A stretch of DNA of 64,000 nucleotides from an endosymbiont of Acanthamoeba sp. UWC8 (GTDB lineage Bacteria > Pseudomonadota > Alphaproteobacteria > Rickettsiales > Midichloriaceae): positions 1,464,517-1,528,516 of the forward strand of contig NZ_CP004403.1 in NCBI RefSeq assembly GCF_000730245.1, given 5' to 3'. Within the stretch, counting starts at the first letter, position 1, and each line of letters begins with the position of its first letter. The notes beneath the pieces are model-generated. The model was given only the letters and a program-made list of their open reading frames with translations, did not search any database and was not told where the DNA came from. Positions 37,020 through 44,979 of the stretch are shown here, one piece after another. Made by a program: the position numbers and the translations under genes.

Positions 37020-37625
37020 GTGCAAGATAAGGAGAGTATATATATTGATCAATTCGCTATACTAAGCCTTTCTATTTCGTTGCTTTTGCATATTTTTATA
37101 GTTTTATGCTTTGTATTTTATAATCAGCTATTTATTGAAAAAATCCAACCTCAGAGAAATACCGTATCCGTTATAAATATTAATTTAGTAGAGTCGGATA
37201 TTGAAACCAGAGAGAGCAACAATCCTCAACAAGAGCTGAGAGCTCATCAAGCGCAATCTAGTATGAGAGAAATAAGAAATATTTTAATAGAAAAACCATT
37301 ACAAAACAGCGAAAATAAAGAGAGTGTAGAACAGCAGAGAAAAATAGATTCTAAAAATTCTTATGGTATAACTCTTTCGGCACATATTCATAATAATCTT
37401 ATTAATTTACCTGAAAATATACCCACCGATGAAAAAGTGGATATAAGAATAAAAATTGATAAATCAGGAAATTTGATTGGCTATAAGATATTAACTATGC
37501 ATGGAGAAGTAATAAATAATTTTATTAAGCAGGTATTATTAAAATCTTCCCCCTTTCCCAACCCTTTAATTGAAGATAATGATATTAATAGTATTACTTA
37601 TGAGCTTTCACTTTTTCTATTTTAA
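37020..37625 (+). CDS. TonB-like energy-transducer domain protein
   Basis: This 201-residue protein probably starts at GTG, 3 bp after the ftsW stop. It has one membrane segment (about 14-36), a Gln/Glu-rich flexible linker (40-125) and a C-terminal domain. The pattern VDIRIKIDKSGNLIGYKILTM...VLLKSSPFPNP matches the TonB/TolA C-terminal fold. TonB couples inner-membrane proton force to outer-membrane receptors; TolA stabilises the envelope during division. Being next to ftsW slightly favours a TolA-like role, but no tol or exb genes are in the window. Confidence 0.7.
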   Translation: MQDKESIYIDQFAILSLSISLLLHIFIVLCFVFYNQLFIEKIQPQRNTVSVININLVESDIETRESNNPQQELRAHQAQSSMREIRNILIEKPLQNSENKESVEQQRKIDSKNSYGITLSAHIHNNLINLPENIPTDEKVDIRIKIDKSGNLIGYKILTMHGEVINNFIKQVLLKSSPFPNPLIEDNDINSITYELSLFLF

Positions 37626-37824
37626 TGTTTTTTTGCAAAATATTTGTTTACAAACGTCAAAAAATATTATATTACTTTTCAGGTGTATTTACAAAAAGTT
37701 AATAAAAATTTAATTTTACCTGTTTATTTATACTTAAAGTTGTATTATGTACCCCTGAAACATATTGCGATTTAATTATCTTCAACTTAAGGTAGTAATT
37801 ACAGCTTTTGGGTTAGATAAGATT

Positions 37825-38208
37825 ATGCAACAGAAAGTTTTAGATTTTTTTTCTTTTTATTCTAAGTCCTTTAGGGAATCAAATGCTACAGCTCTTTGTA
37901 ATATGCATTATATCCCGAACACATTTATATTTAATATATTAAATAAGCAAATCAAAGAATTTACAATCCCCAGCGACTTGCAAAGTTACTTAAAAGAGGA
38001 ATTAACCGAGCAACTAAGTATCGAACAAACAGACGAAAATTCTATTGAAATCATGAGAGTGCATTTTATAACTAATAATATGTTAATGGCAGAAGTTGAT
38101 TGGAGTCATTATTTAAAAGATGCATCGGATGTAGTAGTTATTAAGTGTTTATTTGTTTTAGTACTCGTCGGTGAGGAACTAAAAATTGCATCGACTACTT
38201 TTGTTTAA
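37825..38208 (+). CDS. Small hypothetical protein, possibly NTF2-like
   Basis: The ATG at 37825 is favoured over a TTG at 37765, giving 127 residues. An N-terminal helix (KVLDFFSFYSKSF) with a following CNMHYIPNTFIF, and C-terminal strands (MLMAEVDWSHYL, VVVIKCLFVLVLVG), give a cone-like NTF2/SnoaL pattern. This is a weak, by-eye assignment. It has no signal peptide and its function is unknown. Confidence 0.55.
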   Translation: MQQKVLDFFSFYSKSFRESNATALCNMHYIPNTFIFNILNKQIKEFTIPSDLQSYLKEELTEQLSIEQTDENSIEIMRVHFITNNMLMAEVDWSHYLKDASDVVVIKCLFVLVLVGEELKIASTTFV

Positions 38209-38275
38209 GATCATTTTTCATTAAATTATATATATAACTAACAAAAACTTTGTAAAACATTTTTGTTTACCTTTC

Positions 38276-38294
38276 ATTAACCTTTTTTTGCTAG
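38276..38294 (+). promoter_or_regulatory. Upstream element shared with the phosphatase-like gene (ATTAACCTTTTTTTGCTAG)
   Basis: This 19-mer differs at one position from the element at 1963-1945 and ends 35 nt before the ATG at 38330, against 36 nt in the other gene. TGCTAGATT resembles an extended -10 box. No copy is seen upstream of 39033, consistent with one transcript for both genes. Confidence 0.5.
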
Positions 38295-38329
38295 ATTCAA
38301 AGTTAGTAGCTTAAATAGGGGAAAGGGTT

Positions 38330-38941
38330 ATGGCTTTTAATCAAGATAAAGTATTAAAATTCATAGAAAAAAGTAATTTTCAAGGTTTGCAAAGTTATCT
38401 TAATAAAAGATATCTTGATATAGATAGTTTAATACCACCCGCAGAATTTATTAATGCATTTAATAATTTTATTAGTAGTGATTCTAAAAATATTACCAAT
38501 TCTTATAAAATAATAGAACTTTTATATCAGCATTTTACAGCTGCGAATAGAAAAACAAAATATGATAATTCTCAAGAACATGAAGATATAAAAGGATTAT
38601 TTAAGATATATGAAAAAATCTCAGCCGGTAAAGATTATAGCATAGAAGATGTAGTTGCTGTAACCAGAATTAAGGATTTTAAAGTTGATAGTTACCAGAA
38701 AAAGTTTGAACTATACCAAGAAAAACAAACCTTAAGAAATGTATATAAAAAAGCAGATGATTTAATAGAAAGATATTTGATATATAAAATCAAATATCCT
38801 GAAAACACTAGCTTTATAAGAAAGCTACTTAGAATTCCGCCGAAACGTAAATCTGAAGATATTTTAAATGATTTAACTAAAAAGCTTCCTGAGCTTATTG
38901 ATAAGTTAAGAGATGAAATAAGAGAAAGACCCCAAATTTAA
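38330..38941 (+). CDS. Unrecognised hydrophilic helical protein in a putative effector unit
   Basis: This 203-residue, Lys/Asp/Ile/Asn-rich, AT-rich protein has no signal peptide or membrane segment. It is predicted to be nearly all helical, with a basic stretch near the end (RKLLRIPPKRKSED). A good GGGGAAAGGG ribosome binding region precedes the ATG. It shares its upstream element with the phosphatase-like gene and lies 91 bp before the NlpC/P60-like gene. It could be an effector or a partner/chaperone of the next protein. Function unknown. Confidence 0.6.
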   Translation: MAFNQDKVLKFIEKSNFQGLQSYLNKRYLDIDSLIPPAEFINAFNNFISSDSKNITNSYKIIELLYQHFTAANRKTKYDNSQEHEDIKGLFKIYEKISAGKDYSIEDVVAVTRIKDFKVDSYQKKFELYQEKQTLRNVYKKADDLIERYLIYKIKYPENTSFIRKLLRIPPKRKSEDILNDLTKKLPELIDKLRDEIRERPQI

Positions 38942-39032
38942 TGATAAAAAGGGAAATTTTTTATTATCAAATTATGAATTAAGTCAGCTCATTTATGAAA
39001 GATTATCCCTAAAAATTCAAAATCAACTAAAG

Positions 39033-40865
39033 ATGGATAAACAAAGCATAAATGGGATTTTTGAAAAATTAAATACTAAAAAAGTGGAAAGTGCAATAAA
39101 TCACATGAAGCAAAATACGCACACAGGAAAAGAGTTATTACATAAAGCTGAGGAATTAAGAAAAGCTATAGAAAGCAGTATACCACCATATTTATTAGAT
39201 TTATCTAAATTAAAATTAAAAAACCTTTTAGGTAAAAATATTATTGGTTTTAAAGAGGCCGATTTAACTTCCTATACATACAATATATCTTCAATCTTTG
39301 ATAATTTATTGACTAATTTAATTTCAAATATAGAAACTTATAAAGGGGAGCCAGGCAGAGAAATTGAACTAGAATCACAATTGTTAAAAGCTATCAGCTT
39401 ATCAAATTACTTGTTGAATCATAACAATAACTATTTTTATTTTAATGTGGCAAATATTGGCCAAAATTATGTGCTACAAGATTTATTGGCTCAAACACAA
39501 TCCACTATAAATAAAAATTTAATAGCTGAGCATAATAACATAAAACATAATCCAAAGGCTAAGTTTAGCAAATTTGAAAAGCGTGGATTTGAAATCTTAG
39601 CTAGCTTAAATTTAGGGAGAGCTTTATCAAAAGAAGATCAACAATATTTAGCTAAATTTTTTGAATACGCAATAGATAATCAAGAATTTAATTCAAGGAT
39701 AACAAGAATATTAAATAACAATGATCAATTTGTACGCAATAATGCTGAAATGATAGCAGAATTGCGGGCATTCACTTATAAAACAGCTGATCTAGAAGGC
39801 GTTGGTATAATAACTAACAAAGTTGAAGCTATTCTAAAAGAAATTAAAGATAACCAAACTAATTTAATAGAGGAAGAAGATAAATTAAGTTATCAGGAAT
39901 TAGGGAGGTTAGTAAAATTTTTACGTAATAAAGATATTTTAATGGCGTTAAAAGAATTAAAAATTTTAGAGCATTCTACTATTTTACAATATTTAAATAG
40001 TAACTTGCAGACGAGCAACAATTTATATATGGAACTAGATAGTCTTATTAAAAATCATATAAATTATGAGCAAGGTGATATAGTAATGGAGGTAGCAAAA
40101 CGCAATAGAGAGTTCTATTCCAATAAAGTTAATTATGAGGAGAAAATAAGAGATTATATGAGTCCTTATACCCATGCAGCAATTGGTTATAAAGATAATA
40201 GAGGTGTTTTCGTTTCACATGTGGATCAAACATATACTAAGGATAAAATTGAGATGGATGCTGTATTATCAGAAAACTTTAGAATATATCCTGATAAACT
40301 TATAATTGATAATGATGTGAAAAAACAAATAATTAAAGCCTTGAAAATTGATAATGAAGATAATTTAAAACAGAAGATGTATGACATATACAAAGGTATA
40401 GCCAGCGAGTTACATCAATTAATGCAAGATGAAAATAAAGATATTAAGTTTGATCGTGACAGAGCAAAGGATGCTTTTATAGCTGATTTAATGCCATTTG
40501 GATTTGGGCATATGGGTAAAGATAATATTAAGAGCTGGGCAAAAGAAATCTTGGAAAATAAGGCAAGTTTGCCACAGAAAATAAAAGATCCTGGAGGCAA
40601 TGGTTATTTATTTTGCTCGGAATTTGCAGCTAAAATGACAGTGCTAAGCCTAGTGGAATTGGAAAGGCAATTAGTCGATAAAATTAAAGAAAATGATCCG
40701 AACTTCGAGATGCCGAAAGGCGGGTTGCTTAAAATGCCGTTTCATGAATATGAGGATTTAGGTAAAGTTCACCCGGCAAGGTTAGTTAAAGAGCTAAGTA
40801 AAAGCGGGGCAATAGAAAAAGTGCCGGAAGCGGAGATGGTAAAGAATATTATAAGAACAAGGTAG
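39033..40865 (+). CDS. Putative effector with permuted NlpC/P60 (YiiX-like) C-terminal domain
   Basis: This is a 610-residue protein without signal peptide. Residues 1-370 are helical and unrecognised. From about 376 the pattern changes: SPYTHAAIGYKDN with His381, VSHVDQTY with His396, and after about 130 residues YLFCSEFAAKM with Cys528. His first and Cys later in an FCSEF context is the order seen in circularly permuted NlpC/P60 (YaeF/YiiX/LRAT-like) cysteine hydrolases or acyltransferases. Most of the gene is very AT-rich, but the last 170 bp are visibly GC-richer, hinting at a mosaic origin. Assignment is by motif spacing only. A translocated host-modifying enzyme is the inferred role. 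Confidence 0.6.
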   Translation: MDKQSINGIFEKLNTKKVESAINHMKQNTHTGKELLHKAEELRKAIESSIPPYLLDLSKLKLKNLLGKNIIGFKEADLTSYTYNISSIFDNLLTNLISNIETYKGEPGREIELESQLLKAISLSNYLLNHNNNYFYFNVANIGQNYVLQDLLAQTQSTINKNLIAEHNNIKHNPKAKFSKFEKRGFEILASLNLGRALSKEDQQYLAKFFEYAIDNQEFNSRITRILNNNDQFVRNNAEMIAELRAFTYKTADLEGVGIITNKVEAILKEIKDNQTNLIEEEDKLSYQELGRLVKFLRNKDILMALKELKILEHSTILQYLNSNLQTSNNLYMELDSLIKNHINYEQGDIVMEVAKRNREFYSNKVNYEEKIRDYMSPYTHAAIGYKDNRGVFVSHVDQTYTKDKIEMDAVLSENFRIYPDKLIIDNDVKKQIIKALKIDNEDNLKQKMYDIYKGIASELHQLMQDENKDIKFDRDRAKDAFIADLMPFGFGHMGKDNIKSWAKEILENKASLPQKIKDPGGNGYLFCSEFAAKMTVLSLVELERQLVDKIKENDPNFEMPKGGLLKMPFHEYEDLGKVHPARLVKELSKSGAIEKVPEAEMVKNIIRTR

Positions 40866-40928
40866 TTGAAATTGACAACATAAGGCAATTAAACTAAGTT
40901 TGATGCAAAATGAAGTTTGTATATAAGA

Positions 40929-42849
40929 ATGCTAAGAATCACTCTACCTGATGGAAATTTCAAGGAATTTCCGGAACATATTTCCGGCTTTGAGTTTGCT
41001 GAATCAATCAGTAAATCACTGAAAAATGAGGCTATTGCCGTAAAAATTAATGGGGAGCTAAAAGATTTAGATACATTAATTACCGAAGATTCAAAGGTTG
41101 AGGTTATCACGCCGAAGTCGGAAGAAGGTTTGGATATAATCAGGCATGATGCAGCTCATCTTCTGGCACAAGCAGTCAAGGAGCTTTATCCCGAAACCCA
41201 AGTAACTATAGGTCCGACCATTGAGAATGGGTTTTTTTACGACTTTGCACGTGAGGAGCCGTTTACTTTAGAAGATTTGGCGAAGATTGAAGCGCACATG
41301 AAAAAAATTTCTGCGCGTAACGATAAAGTTACTCGTCGGGTGATGAGTCGTGATGAGGCGATAGAATACTTTAAAGGTTTAGGGGAAGTATATAAAGTTG
41401 AGATCATTAAATCTATTCCTGCTAGCGAAGAAATAAAGATTTATTCACAAGGTGGGTTTGCAGATTTATGCCGAGGCCCTCATTCACCTTCTACCGGTAA
41501 AGTTAAAGCCTTTAAGTTAATGAAACTTGCGGGTGCTTATTGGCGTGGTGATAGCAAAAACCCGATGCTACAAAGGATATACGGAACCGCTTGGTCAAAT
41601 GAGGCGGATTTAAACGCTTACCTAAAACAACTGGAAGAAGCTGAAAAGAGAGATCATAGAAAGCTCGGTAAGGAAATGAATCTTTTTCATTTTCAGGAAG
41701 AAGGGCCAGGTGTGGTGTTTTGGCATCCTAAGGGGTGGAATTTATTTCAAAAGCTGGTGGAGTATATACGTCAAAAGCAAAATGATGCCGGTTTTATGGA
41801 AATTGCAACCCCTGAAATATTGGATCGTTCATTATGGGAAGCTTCAGGGCATTGGGAAAAATTTCAAGATAATATGTTTATAGCTAAAGCATCGGATGAT
41901 GAAAAGGTTTTTGCGGTAAGACCGATGAATTGCCCGGGCGGAGTGCAGGTATTTAAACAAGGAATAGTGAGCTACAAAGAGCTTCCTTTAAGGCTTTCGG
42001 AGTTCGGTAAAGTTTATAGATATGAGCCTTCGGGTTCACTGCACGGGTTAATGAGAGTGAGAGGATTTACTCAAGATGATGCACATGTATTTTGTACTGA
42101 AGATCAGATAACTGATGAATGCAAAAAAAATGTGCAGCTTAATACTTGATATTTATAAAGATTTCGGTTTTGAGGAAGTAAAATTAAAGTTTTCCGATCG
42201 GCCTGAAAAGAGAATAGGTAGTGATGAGGTGTGGGATAAATCCGAAAAAGCTTTAAGGGAAGCAATTGAAGTAACAGGCCTACCTTATACCGTTAACCCC
42301 GGTGAAGGTGCATTTTATGGGCCTAAAATAGAATTTGTTTTAAGAGATGCAATTGGAAGAGATTGGCAACTCGGTACAATCCAGGTGGATTTAAATTTAC
42401 CTGTACGACTTGGGGCGACTTATATCGGAGAAGACGGCAAAAAACACCATCCTGTAATGATACATAGAGCTATGTTCGGCTCAATAGAAAGGTTCTTAGG
42501 TATTATGCTTGAGCACTATGCCGGTAAGTTGCCGTTATGGCTCTCTCCGGTGCAGGTAGTGATTGCAACTATTACTAACCAAGTTGACCAATATGCCGAG
42601 GAAGTTGCCTTAACTTTAAAGAGGCAGGGTATTCAGGTAGAACTTGACTTAAACAACGATAAAATTAATTATAAGGTGCGTAAGCATTCTCTGGCAAAAG
42701 TCCCCGTAATTCTTGCGTTAGGTAAGAATGAAATGGAAAAAAGAGAAGTTTCGGTAAGAAGATTAGGGTCTGACTTACAAGAAGTACTTGATTTAAATGA
42801 TTTTATTAATAAATTAGTACAAGAAGTCAAAAATCACAAAATTAACTAA
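40929..42849 (+). CDS. thrS: Threonyl-tRNA synthetase, interrupted by a frameshift
   Basis: The ATG at 40929 is preferred over the TTG at 40917. The first frame has the TGS domain, the editing-domain HDAAH and ADLCRGPH, and catalytic RPMNCPGG. It continues to [13 protein letters not shown] and runs out of frame at a run of eight A (42123-42130). With seven A it would read [22 protein letters not shown] and join the second frame. That frame carries [32 protein letters not shown] and the anticodon-binding domain to 42849. The full product would be about 640 residues. ThrRS is essential, so either the base count is wrong, slippage restores the frame, or another thrS exists. It precedes infC, as in many bacteria. 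Confidence 0.9.
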
Positions 42850-42864
42850 TAAAAGGAGCTGATT

Positions 42865-43383
42865 ATTTCTACTAATAAAGCAAGTGATATAAGGATCAAT
42901 GAACAGATAAATTCATCCCAAATTAGGTTGATTGATCATGAAGGAAATATGATCGGTGTAGTTTTACCGAAGCAAGGATTGGAATTAGCAAGGAGAGTCG
43001 GGCTGGATTTAGTTGAGATTTCCCCTAATGCTGAGCCGCCTGTTTGCAAAGTAATGGATTTCGGTAAATATAAATATGAAATCCAAAAAAAGGCACAAGA
43101 AGCTAAGAAGAAACAGAAAGTGGTAGAAATTAAAGAAATTAAGATAAGACCTAATATAGCGGAAGGTGACTACGGGGTAAAACTAAAGAATGCGCGTAAA
43201 TTTATTGCCGAAGGAAATAAGGTAAGAGTTTCTTTGCAATTTAAGGGTAGAGAAATTACTCATAATGAACTTGGTTTCGCGGTAATTCAAAAATTCAAAG
43301 CGGACATGTCTGACGTGGCTAAAGTAGAGCTTGAACCTAAATTAGAAGGTAAACAAATATTCTTAGTTATCATTCCTAACTAA
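42865..43383 (+). CDS. infC: Translation initiation factor IF-3 with ATT start codon
   Basis: IF-3 binds the 30S subunit and rejects non-canonical start codons. The conserved N terminus (SDIRINEQI, IRLIDHEGNMIGV) extends upstream of any ATG/GTG/TTG. The frame is best opened by ATT at 42865, six bases after AAGGAG (42853-42858). An AUU start for infC is a known autoregulatory feature in E. coli and other bacteria. The C-terminal domain (EIKIRPNIAEGDYGVKLKNARKF, VSLQFKGREITH) is complete, giving 172 residues. It follows thrS by 15 bp. Confidence 0.93.
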   Translation: MSTNKASDIRINEQINSSQIRLIDHEGNMIGVVLPKQGLELARRVGLDLVEISPNAEPPVCKVMDFGKYKYEIQKKAQEAKKKQKVVEIKEIKIRPNIAEGDYGVKLKNARKFIAEGNKVRVSLQFKGREITHNELGFAVIQKFKADMSDVAKVELEPKLEGKQIFLVIIPN

Positions 43384-43410
43384 TTTATTGATACCTATTG
43401 ATTATTAAGC

Positions 43411-43460
43411 TTGACATAAGTTCTAAAAAATTCTCAAATTAATTATACGGAGAATTTTTT
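43411..43460 (+). promoter_or_regulatory. Terminator-like hairpin carrying the kinase ribosome binding site, with embedded promoter
   Basis: AAAAAATTCTC (43425-43435) and GAGAATTTTTT (43450-43460) form an 11-bp perfect inverted repeat ending in T6, a good intrinsic terminator after infC. Its 3' arm starts with GGAG, the only ribosome binding site for the ATG at 43467. TTGACA (43411-43416) with TCAAAT 17 nt later (43434-43439) could start transcription inside the loop, leaving the 3' arm unpaired. Confidence 0.55.
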
Positions 43461-43466
43461 AAGCTT

Positions 43467-44966
43467 ATGTTTTTTAATTTAAGATATATAACCCTTATTG
43501 TATATGGGATAATTATTATTGTTTCTTTACTTCTTGGAGTATATTTCAAATATTATACTACTGAGTATTTTGTGCGCGATGTAAGTCAAAAACAAGCACA
43601 GGAAACAGCCGATAATTATGTAAAATTGATCTGGAATAAATATTATCCGGTTATAGGGTTCTTGGCTGATAAGCCAATCGCTACTGCTGAAACTTTCCCG
43701 CAATACCTGGCTTTTGTTGAGGAAAGTAACAGATTTTTTTCATCAAATAATATTACTAAAGTAGTTATATACGGTGCAAACGGTGCTTTATACCAATCAA
43801 ATAATTTAGCTTTAAACGAGAAACAAAGTCTTTTCAGTTCTTATTTCTATCCAAATGAAGTTAGTAACTCTTTAGATAAAATAAAAATGATTAAAAGTAT
43901 TTCAAGCGTTGTAATTCCTTCAGCTGAAATAGAAGACGGAAGAGGGGAGCAAATATCTTTAGTTAAAACTTTTCTTCCAATAGCACCGCAAAACGCGCTT
44001 GAAGAATTAAAAAATCTAGCGGCTAAAGCCGGCGCAATTTTAGAAATTAATTATAATGTCAGCAGTGAATTAAAAGTGATTGAAATCATCCAGTTCACCG
44101 CTATTTTCTTTATCATTTCCAGTTTTGGGGTTATCACGCTTGGTGTATTCCTTTCCGCCCAACAAGCAGAAAAAATGATAGAAAAGCAACAAGAAGCAAC
44201 AGCCGAGCTTTCAGTTGCACGTACTTCCGCCGAAACGCAAAGTAAAGAAAAATCTAAATTCTTAGCTAACGTGACTCATGAGCTTAGAACCCCGCTTAAT
44301 GCAATTATCGGGTTTTCTGAGATTATCAGCAGTGAATCGATGGGACCGATAAATAACGAGCAATACAAAGAGTTTATAAGGGATATCCATACCTCAGGAC
44401 TTCACCTGCTTAGCTTGATTAATGATATTTTAGACTTTTCAAAAGCTGAGGAAAACAAGCTGGATGCTATATTTGAGGATGTGGATCTTACTAAAGTAAT
44501 AAAAATTTCACTTAAAATGCTTATGCCCCGTGCTGAGCAGGCAAAAGTTATTCTTAAAGATGAATTACCTGAAGAGCATATTATAATCTCAGCGGATAAT
44601 AAGCGCTTAAAGCAAGTAGTTTTAAACCTGTTATCAAACTCGGTTAAGTTTACTCCCGAAGGCGGTAGTGTAACCATTAAGGCATGGAAGAATCTTGATC
44701 TTAATCTTATTATCATAGAAGTAATTGATACCGGGCTTGGTATGGAGCCGCAGGATATAGCGCGCGCACTTACTCCGTTCGGGCAGATAGATAACAAGTT
44801 GAGTAGAAAATATGACGGTACCGGGCTTGGATTGCCGCTAACTAAGAAGTTGGTGGAAATTATGAAAGGTAAATTTGAAATTAAAAGTGAGCCGGGTCTG
44901 GGAACTTCGATCACACTTACCTTTCCCCTACCGGGCAGTCAAATTGAAGAAGACAAGACTACCTAG
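43467..44966 (+). CDS. Membrane sensor histidine kinase, PleC/DivJ type
   Basis: The 499-residue protein has a membrane segment at about 5-28, an extracytoplasmic sensor region (30-200), a second membrane segment (about 205-228) and a coiled-coil linker. The HisKA motif is FLANVTHELRTPLNAIIG (phospho-acceptor His271), and the HATPase domain has its N box (NLLSNSVKFT) and G boxes (DTGLGM, GTGLGLPLTKK). MGPINNEQYKEFIRDIHTSG and LINDILDFSKAE match PleC/DivJ-like kinases of the alphaproteobacterial cell-cycle pathway. No response regulator is adjacent. Its expression may depend on the hairpin at 43425-43460. Confidence 0.9.
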   Translation: MFFNLRYITLIVYGIIIIVSLLLGVYFKYYTTEYFVRDVSQKQAQETADNYVKLIWNKYYPVIGFLADKPIATAETFPQYLAFVEESNRFFSSNNITKVVIYGANGALYQSNNLALNEKQSLFSSYFYPNEVSNSLDKIKMIKSISSVVIPSAEIEDGRGEQISLVKTFLPIAPQNALEELKNLAAKAGAILEINYNVSSELKVIEIIQFTAIFFIISSFGVITLGVFLSAQQAEKMIEKQQEATAELSVARTSAETQSKEKSKFLANVTHELRTPLNAIIGFSEIISSESMGPINNEQYKEFIRDIHTSGLHLLSLINDILDFSKAEENKLDAIFEDVDLTKVIKISLKMLMPRAEQAKVILKDELPEEHIIISADNKRLKQVVLNLLSNSVKFTPEGGSVTIKAWKNLDLNLIIIEVIDTGLGMEPQDIARALTPFGQIDNKLSRKYDGTGLGLPLTKKLVEIMKGKFEIKSEPGLGTSITLTFPLPGSQIEEDKTT

Positions 44967-44979
44967 TTATAAAACGAGC

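Noticed and set aside
44402..44914. 170-codon minus-strand ORF
   Set aside because: It is antisense to the kinase and ATPase domains of the histidine kinase and shows no independent features.
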